64,000 bases of DNA from the NCBI GenBank assembly GCA_951394405.1, contig OX596346.1, forward strand, positions 372,001 through 436,000. Direction: 5' to 3'. The position numbers were made by a program, and so were the translations under genes. Origin of the DNA: Coprinellus micaceus. Taxonomy: Eukaryota > Basidiomycota > Agaricomycetes > Agaricales > Psathyrellaceae. A model generated the notes under the pieces. The model was given only the letters and a program-made list of their open reading frames with translations, had not been told where the DNA came from and did not search any database. Positions 57,056 through 64,000 of this stretch are shown here, piece after piece. Positions within the stretch are counted from its first letter, which is position 1; each line of letters begins with the position of its first letter.

Positions 57056-58037
57056 CGCCGTGAGTTCAATCGAATCCCTTCCAGCGACATTCATACTTAC
57101 GAGTGCGAGTGAGGCAACAGGAAGCGACCCCTCATCGAGAATCCAAATGCCGACCATGCAAATCATTGAGCAATGGCTCATTTCCTTTCCTTCCCTGGAG
57201 CTCGCTGTCCCGAACCTGTACAGTACCCAGTCTGCGCCGTACACCTGTTCATGCGTGGGGTGTGTACTTCGTTCTCTTATATATGTCCTCATAGTCTACC
57301 CAACGTGTTCCTCCCCGGAACATCCGTGGAAGTGACCAATGGCCAGGAATGCCAAAGCATGGGTCGCCGTTCTTGATGCTCTTGACACGTATGCGGCGGG
57401 GACTTGGAGGGGTGTCGGCCTCTTCATCTTAAACGATGGGTAAAGGGTTAAATTATCCTTGTAATCTGTTCTCGTACTCCGTGGGCTCATTGTTGCACCA
57501 CAATCAAGCCTAAGTGAAAACGAAGTGTACGGGTGCATGTCCCCGAGCTGCATGTCCGAAGGTGGGCGAATGACGCGCCGACTTTTGCAAAGGCGCAGGC
57601 TCGAACCCTCTCCAAACCGGCAAGCACGTAGGGAGGAACAACGCGGTAGAGTGGATAGATTGGGAAATACAACCCCACAAGGGGAGGAAGAAACTCCGAA
57701 CTTGGGTATGGAGCGATAGGCGAAGGGTATACATATGGCAATGTGCCCGATACGAACTCGCGATGAGGATCAATACATTGGCGTGATCACGATACCGACC
57801 TCTGAGTGACGGATGCGAGGTAGGGAGAGTACAGAGCTATCTATCCCTAAAACGGGACGTGCAGCTGACCTCACGCAGTGCGCGCCGAGTGCCGGATATC
57901 GCTCCTTCGCCATCTCCCCAATTGGGAGACTCGGTGTGGTGGGGACTTCTGCTCAGGAGCAAAAACATCTCCACCCGTGATACGGATACCGTATATCTTC
58001 GCTAATGCCCGGCGAGCTTTCGCAATCTTAGGATGTC
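57056..58037. other. Stretch between gene F and the CACTA element
   Basis: The first ~250 bp are the inverted form of the gene-A downstream flank (compare 3,900-4,010). Here the array ends. The rest has no recognised gene. A GGCTCGAACCC sequence near 57,598 recalls a tRNA T-arm, but no cloverleaf can be drawn. Confidence 0.4.
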
Positions 58038-58069
58038 CACTATGCGCCCCACAGCGGATTTTTTTAACC

Positions 58070-58430
58070 CGCTGATTCCAACCGGCAGGCGGGTTGGACT
58101 TACCTGGCTGACAGGTTTAAATAACCTGGCGCAACCCGTTTGCCGGTTGAGCCCCCCACTTGGCCATCACTACCCAGGTAGGGAGCCGACGGGTTATCAG
58201 AACCCAGTCGATGGGTTATTTTAATGCGATTTTTGAAACATAAACCGTTTGGTGGGGTAGGCACCCAACGGGTGGAGACCTAGTTGGACGGGTTGGACTA
58301 ACCCACCCTCCGAGTTGAGGCAGCACAGCGCCCCCCAGGTAACTAGGAACCCGCTGGTCAACGGGTTAATCGATCTCCTTCAATGATAACCCGTTAAACG
58401 GATTATCGCAACACGCGGGGTGGGTTTGTG
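58070..58430. repeat. Subterminal AACCCG/CGGGTT motif field of the CACTA element
   Basis: Words of the type AACCCG, CGGGTT, ACGGGTTA and AACCCGTT occur about a dozen times in both orientations within 360 bp next to the CACTA end. Such fields are the typical transposase-binding regions of CACTA elements. Confidence 0.75.
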
Positions 58431-58639
58431 TGGTACATGGGACGGATTTTGTCATTCAATTCAGAACACAGGCTAAATACATCATTTTCACGTCGAATCA
58501 AGACCAGGAGGGTAAGGTAAAGGAGTGGGGGGATAGGGTGAGCGGGTTCCATAAAAATGAGGGTCGGAATGGGCCCATCTGGGCGCCTTCACACGAGCGG
58601 GGTATATCAAATGGATTTGGGTGTGAATTATCGATTCGG

Positions 58640-60372
58640 CTAGTCTTCATCTTCCGAGGACGAGCTGCTGGAGTCGCTGTCCGACTCATAGTCGGAGCCC
58701 GAGATGGCTGGCTCAGGAGCCTATCATGAGACCAAAGATCAACAACGACACATCAATTCAAACAAACGCCGACACGACATACCTGGGTCAGCGCTCCAAC
58801 GTCCCGACCATCATCTCCATCCTCGTCCCCTTCATCTTCATCTCCAGCCTCTGGGTCCTCCTCCATGAGCTGCTTCTCAAGATCGTCAAAGTCGCCTTCC
58901 ACCGCCGGCCCACTGGATTGATGGATGACGGCCTTGCTCGTTCCCGCGCGGCTGGGTTCAGGGGCGGTCTGCAACGAGTATCAGCAATGAGTTGAGGATG
59001 GAGCGCTCGGCATACCTTGTGCTCATTGACCCTGGTAGGCTCGGGGTTCACGGAGGCGCTCGAATCTGCGTGAGATTCGTGGATAATGGAGCCGGTATGG
59101 GTGAGTACGGCTCTCGAAATGGTACCAATCTGGCTCACCCTCTTGCTCCATAGCAACCGGAACTTTCTTCTTACCACCCCTCTTCTTGCGCGTCTTCGGT
59201 GGGGCAGTGCCATCCAACACTGCTTGTTTCTTCTTTGTCGCGGCCTTGTTGGACTTGCGCTTGTTGCGTGCAAACCCCTTGATCATCTCGCAGATGGGCC
59301 ACCCACCGGGAAAGTTCTCCTCGCAGAGCCGTGCGTGTTTGGCTTGCATCTGGGTTGGATCGCGTGGTAAGTGACTCTTGAATACTATTGTGACGAACCA
59401 AGCGCTCACTAGTTTAATGATCTGCCCGACCTTCACCATATCTTGCTGGTTCCACCACAAATTGATGTCCAGGTGAATCAAGTCGGCGAACTCTCGGAGG
59501 TCCTTCTACACAAACAGACACCACTTCCAGTGAGCCTATCGTCAGAATCGAGACCTTCGGCAAGCCTTACGCACCAGATATCCATCCCACTCTTGATATG
59601 CCCAGTCTTCCGTGCTCTTCATGACCACCATCATCAGCGTGAACCCCTTCCCAGGGCGGAGATCCCCAGCTGAACCTTTGGGCCTCTTCGTAGCAGAATC
59701 TTCGTCAGCATTCTGAGTCCTGGCGGCTTCCCGAGCTGGGCGGGGAGAACAAGTGAGCGATCTCCTCTCTCGGAGAGGTCAGAATGTTCACTCACCTTTC
59801 GCTTCATCAAGCTCCTTCTGGAGCTGGGCCTTATCAGCAACAAGCTTCGCAATTGCTTGGGCGTTCGCCGTGCTCAGACCGGTATCGTCCTTGTCAGCCT
59901 CGTTCTCTGCCGCAACCAATGCCGCATCCACCGCACTCGTATCCTTCTTCTTTTTCTTCGGCTTGGGACCCTGGGTCATGGCGGCGGCGTTGGTGGAAAG
60001 TGTCACCTCGGCGGTTGCTACCATAGCGTCCACCTCAGCCTGGTCGTCCTGCGCCTTGCGCTTTCTGGTGGGCTTCCCGCTCTTGCTCATTTCAGTGGTG
60101 GGGGCTTCTCCCGCCTTCAACTGGTCGTCCGGCGACTTGGTCTTCTTGGTCCCCTTCCCGCCGTTGTTGGTTTGGCCTGCTTTCGCATCGGAGGCTTCCT
60201 TTGCAGCTGCTGCTTTCTTCGCCGCCTTTTCTTCCCTCTTCTTCTTGGTGGCTGCCGCCTTTGAGATGACAGTTGCATTGGGAGGAAGGGCGGTTGGTTG
60301 GGATGGAGGGGGGACGTTCGGAGGAGGCTTGGCTGCAGAAGGGGGGACTCCAGCGACGATCTTTCTGGTCAT
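58640..60372 (-). CDS. CACTA accessory protein, Lys/Ala-rich coiled coil with acidic C-tail (7 exons)
   Basis: Exons (right to left): 59796-60372, 59575-59735, 59410-59505, 59139-59349, 59016-59065, 58783-58968, 58640-58720, giving 453 aa with consistent phases and GT-AG introns. I chose the start MTRKIVAG at 60,372. The upstream in-frame ATG at 60,486 would run into the short intergenic promoter region. Residues about 55-190 are Lys/Ala/Glu-rich with nuclear-localisation-like runs (KPKKKKKD) and a predicted coiled coil. The middle has WAYQEWDGYL and FADLIHLDINLWWNQQD. Then comes NFPGGWPICEMIKG and more basic runs. The end is Asp/Glu/Ser-rich. Proteins of this build commonly accompany Tnp2 elements in mushrooms; I infer a DNA-binding or transposition helper role. 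Confidence 0.75.
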
Positions 60373-60551
60373 GAGGGATGTAGTACAGGTGCGAGATGAG
60401 AAGCCTGAAGAGAGATCGCTTTGGATGTGGTTGACAGAGTCGGGACTCAGAATCCATTGATGATTAAATAAGCATGATTTTCCCACCTGCGAAAAAAATC
60501 GTTGGTTGAACGTTCCCCATTCCTTTCACCTTCTTCGTCCACTGCCTGACT
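60373..60551. promoter_or_regulatory. Bidirectional intergenic region of the CACTA genes
   Basis: Only 179 bp separate the ATG of the accessory gene (minus) from the ATG of the transposase gene (plus), so both promoters must lie here or overlap the 5' ends. A TGATTAAATAAG sequence near 60,461 is the most A/T-rich part. No clear TATA box. Confidence 0.4.
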
Positions 60552-63500
60552 ATGCCTCCTGGTCGTCCAAAGCGCCGCAAAGCCAACGACCCTCCTACGA
60601 TTGGACAGCCGACGACGCGACTTGTTGCCTCGGCTGCTCCTGCAAAGGAAAGCAGTGGCGACCTCATCTTCTGTCCCTGTGGGTGCGATGGCTTCGTATC
60701 GAGGACGACAGCATGGCGCCATGCGAAGGGGAAGAGTATCCCTGCACGCGCTAAGGCTGTCAGAGCCCTGAGATCTCTTGCGAGCGCTGGGAAGGACCTC
60801 TGGCAGAATGTGAAGGCCAAACTGTCCAGTGCGCCAACGTCCCCGGCTTCCCAGCAGAACTCCAGCATGGGTTCTCCCATGGCTGTTGATACCACCACTG
60901 TCCTGGACGGTAGTGAGCAAGATGGGGTTGGAGAAGCCAGTCCCCAGCTCTCGGAATGGGCCACTCACCATCACCGCACCACAGTCGAAGACGTTCCAGA
61001 GGACGACGACGACTCAAGCTCAGACGAAGGCGAAGATGGTGATCAAGAGGGTACGGAGATGAGGGAGGAGATACGGGAAAGGGAGAGAGAGAACGAGTAC
61101 CGAGAGAACGACCAGGAGAACGATGAGGTTGATGAGCTCGTGGAAGAAGCGTTTGAGTCTTCTGTCCCTGATCTTCGTAAGTTTTCCCCCTTTCTCCCTT
61201 CCCAGAGAGGAATTGAACCGTTCTAATGGTGTGAAATTAAAACAGAAGAAAAGCTCACCGAGGAACAGATTCAACTCCTCCGCGCATTTGTGGTCGGAGA
61301 GGGAAGGGCGCGTACAGACCCGTTGGCGGAGGTCGACGACATACGACGGTTGGAGTTTGAGCGCAAACTGGCAGCAATTGGTGAGTGTAGGCCATGCTGT
61401 TGAAATCGATCACTCGCTAACAGGTCGGTTTAGGTGAGCATATATCACCGGAAGACTTGAAGCTCGTTCGGGCATTCGCTCTCAAGATTCAGGATAATTT
61501 GACGGAGGCGACGTTCAACAAGTTTCAGTACGTGTTCCCAGAGAGCCATACGGAGAGCTACAAGCTAGCCAAAGCCAGGATTGTCCTCCTCGCATGCTTT
61601 AACCCGCTCGTGTTCGACATGTGTGTCAAGTCATGCATCGCCTATACGGGACCCAACTACTCCGACCTGCAATCATGCCCTAAGTGTGGGCAGGATCGCT
61701 TTTGCAACGGCAAGCCCCGGAAGCGATATGTCTACATTCCCCTCATTCCCCGGCTTCAAGCCATGTTCAAGGTCGCCAAACTGCAGGAGGAGATGCAGTA
61801 CCGACACAAGTATGAGACAGAAAAGCGGCCCGACGGCGAAATCCAAGACATCTTCGACGGCTCGAACTATCGTACCCTTAAGGGGATGTTCGTCGATGTC
61901 GATGGCACCCTGTACCACCACACCTTCTTCAACGATGCCCGGGACATCGCTATTGGCTTCTCAACAGACGGGTTCTGTCCTTTCAAGCATCGCAAACAGA
62001 CCTGCTGGCCGATCATCATCTTCAACTATAATCTCCCACCCGAGCTTCGTTTCGGTATTCATCGAATCCTGTGTGTTGGCGTCGTGCCTGGGCCCAACAA
62101 ACCAGCCGATTTCGACTCGTTTCTCTGGCCCCTTGTGCAGGAGCTGCTCCAGCTGGCGGCAGGGGTGAAGACGTTCGACAAGGTGAAGTCGGAGCTGTTC
62201 ATGCTCCGTGCATACCCAATTGTCGGCTTTGGCGACTACCCTGCGATCTCCATGGTCCTTCAAATGAAGGGCCACAACGGGATCTTCCCCTGCCGGATGT
62301 GCCTCATCGAGGGTTTGCGTATCCCTGGACATCGCTCCAACACCCACTATGTTCCACTCAAGCGCTCGAACCATCCAGACGTCATCGCCAATGCCACGAG
62401 GCGGAAGGTCGTTGAATATGATCCCAATGACCTGCCACTTCGAACCTCGACCCAATTCATGAAGCATGCTCGCCTAGTTCAGTTCGCCGAGTCCGAAGCA
62501 CGCGCAGACGAGCTCAGCATGGGCTGTGGAATCAAGGGTATCCCACTGCTTTCATGCCTCCCATCCCTCTTCTTTCCGACGTCCTTCCCATTTGACTTCA
62601 TGCATCTAGTCTACGAGAACTTGATCAAGAATTTGGTCAAGTTGTGGACTGGAACGTTTAAAGATCTCGACCACGAGGATCAGGACTACTATCTTACACC
62701 CTCGGTATGGAGTGCGATTGGCGCTGCGACAGCACAGTCTGGATCGACGATTCCCAGCGCTTATGGTGCTCGCCCTCGGAACATCGCAGAGAAGGCATCC
62801 CATGTCACAGCTGACGCTTGGTCATTCTGGGCACTGTATCTGGGCCCCGTCTTGCTTCAACGCCGGTTCAAGAATGCGGATTTTTACAATCACTTCATAG
62901 AGTTGGTCAAGCTCATCAACCTCTGTCTTCTCTTCACCATCACGAAGGAGCAAATTCAACAGATACGCACTGGATTCCAGAAGTGGGTCGTTGAGTATGA
63001 GAGGTAAAGTCTGACGCCGTGTATCCACAAACGACCACCTGACACATATATCTAGGCTCTATTATCAGGAGGACCCTGGGCGCCTTTCAACATGCCCTGT
63101 TACGGTTCATGCACTGCTCCATATCGCAGACGGGATCGAAGCATGTGGTCCAGTCTGGGCATATTGGGCATTCCCCATGGAGCGCTTCTGCGGCTTCCTT
63201 GGAAAGGCGATCAAGAACAGACGATTCCCGTTTGCAAACCTTGACACATACTGTGTGTCTCACGCGCAGCTGTCTCATATCTGCAATCGGTTTAATCTCC
63301 ACGAGACACTGTCGTTCAAGCCGTCGAAAGAGACACGCGCTCGGACAGAAACCTATATCAACTCTCCTGAATGTACGCCCAGTTTCCATTCTCCGGATCA
63401 CAACAACGGCTCACAGAACGTCGAATAGACCAGGGATACGCGCTGGTTCAGCCTTGTTACAAGAACGTTGAACTCACACCGGGTATGAAGGACAAGATTG

Positions 63501-64000
63501 TTGGTGCCCTAGCGACCAAGTTCAAGACCAACTCAGCAGCCGTCGAACCCTACTTCGATCCGGCAAGCGTCGAAATATATGGGCGCCTTCGTCAAACCTT
63601 TTCAGAGGCTGGAGAGACCATGATTGCGTCCTGTGTGGTCTCCCCTACACAGGACGACCACCGTGATGCTTCGTTTGTTCGGGTGAGCTTGACGGTCTAT
63701 TAATTGACCACCTGAGGATATGTGGCTGATGATACATCTGCAGTACGTTCTTGAGGTAGATGTTAACGCAAAGCATCGAAACATGCCCGTTCAATTCACC
63801 GACGAAACCTCATATGGCCAACTGCTCTACCTTTTCCTAGTCCGGATGCCTTGTGCACCGCCGCTCGGCATCACAGCACCACAAGCGGTTGCCCTGGCCG
63901 CAATCCAACACTGCGACGTCGAATTGGAGGACGCCAATCTAGATATCCACTACTACCAGCACACAACTTACACCGAGGTCGTTGAGGTGCAGGCCATTCA
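60552..64000 (+). pseudogene. Tnp2-type CACTA transposase (frameshift; 3' end outside window)
   Basis: Exons 60552-61176, 61246-61380, 61434-63003, 63056-63682 and 63744 onwards fit in phase. The exception is one place near 63,371, where TYINSPE must shift by one base to MYAQFPFSGSQQRLTERR; a lost A would explain it. The N-terminus has a Cys/His cluster (FCPCGCDGFVSRTTAWRH, residues about 40-57) and then a Glu/Asp/Arg-rich region. A second Cys group is CPKCGQDRFC. The Tnp2 core starts near residue 425: GFSTDGFCPF, NYNLPPELRF, PGPNKPADFDSFLWPLVQEL, GDYPAISMVLQMKG and FPCRMC. A later block is FDFMHLVYENLIKNL and MERFCGFLGKAIKNRR. It cuts and joins the element ends. Apart from the shift it looks functional; a sequencing error is possible. 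Confidence 0.8.

Larger units (their letters stand above)
58038..64000. mobile_element. CACTA (Tnp2-type) DNA transposon, left part; continues past the window
   Basis: The left terminus is CACTATGCGCCCCACAGCGG at 58,038. It is followed by subterminal repeats, an accessory gene on the minus strand and a divergent Tnp2 transposase gene on the plus strand. CACTA elements make 3-bp target duplications; the left one would be GTC at 58,035-58,037. The right end is outside the window, so the size is unknown. One transposase frameshift suggests this copy is not autonomous, though it is otherwise well preserved. Confidence 0.8.

Noticed and set aside
57560..57640. tRNA-like GGTTCGAGCC (reverse strand) near 57,590
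   Set aside because: I could not form an acceptor stem, D-arm and anticodon arm at the right distances, so it is a chance T-loop match.
60092..60457. Long overlapping frames on both strands across the accessory gene, such as 59,753-60,460 plus
   Set aside because: These are antisense shadows of the Lys/Ala-rich exon 1. The spliced minus-strand gene explains the region with consistent phases.
1..64000. CRISPR arrays or prokaryotic operons
   Set aside because: No regularly spaced short repeats with unique spacers were seen. Introns and transposon types show a fungal nuclear genome.

Overview
The window looks like a piece of a basidiomycete (probably Agaricomycete) nuclear genome. The signs are many short GT-AG introns of about 50 bp, an intron-rich family of DUF6533-like membrane proteins, a Mn-superoxide dismutase (MnSOD) without a transit peptide, a Ty1/copia retrotransposon, and a Tnp2-type CACTA DNA transposon with its divergently transcribed accessory gene. 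No prokaryotic feature is present.

Most of the window (1 to about 57.2 kb) is a segmentally duplicated array. The ancestral unit is about 6.5-7.5 kb. In transcript order it holds a spacer with an unrecognised gene relic, a 15-exon membrane-protein gene, and a 4-exon MnSOD gene. Five units run on the minus strand from about 0 to 44.6 kb. At least two run on the plus strand from about 45.9 to 57.1 kb, so the array is a large head-to-head palindrome with its turning point near 45 kb. I count seven MnSOD copies, at about 1.1-2.4, 8.5-9.8, 13.1-14.3, 30.5-32.4, 37.4-38.7, 46.4-47.5 and 52.1-53.2 kb. Only the 37.4-38.7 kb copy is intact (204 aa, all metal ligands present). I count six membrane-protein copies, called A to F, at about 4.0-6.0 (A), 15.8-17.7 (B), 33.2-35.1 (C), 42.6-44.6 (D), 48.9-50.9 (E) and 55.1-57.1 kb (F). 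A, C and the divergent D are intact by reading frame and by every splice site. E has lost one acceptor that affects only a frame-neutral 9-nt microexon. B carries a nonsense codon and F has lost an acceptor. The membrane gene is kept while its SOD partner decays. The reconstructed gene has constant microexons of 10, 20 and 23 nt and a variable exon 8 (9, 15 or 33 nt).

The array was later hit by transposons. A copia element (19,645-30,378, target-site duplication AACAT) sits in it. That copia was itself invaded by a 775-bp solo LTR (TSD GTGGG), a 93-bp MITE (8-bp TSD) and a 3.1-kb element with ~740-bp terminal inverted repeats. A second solo LTR of the same family (TSD GAACC) sits in an intron of the fourth SOD copy. 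Removing the solo LTR and the MITE with one TSD copy each restores the copia reading frame exactly, which supports the boundaries.

From 58,038 to the right edge lies a CACTA element. It starts with a CACTA terminus and a subterminal field of AACCCG/CGGGTT motifs, followed by a 7-exon Lys/Ala-rich accessory gene on the minus strand and a divergent Tnp2 transposase gene on the plus strand. The transposase has one apparent 1-nt frameshift and runs off the window. The stretch 39-42.6 kb, between the intact SOD and gene D, is unlike the other units and holds tandem duplications but no gene I can defend.
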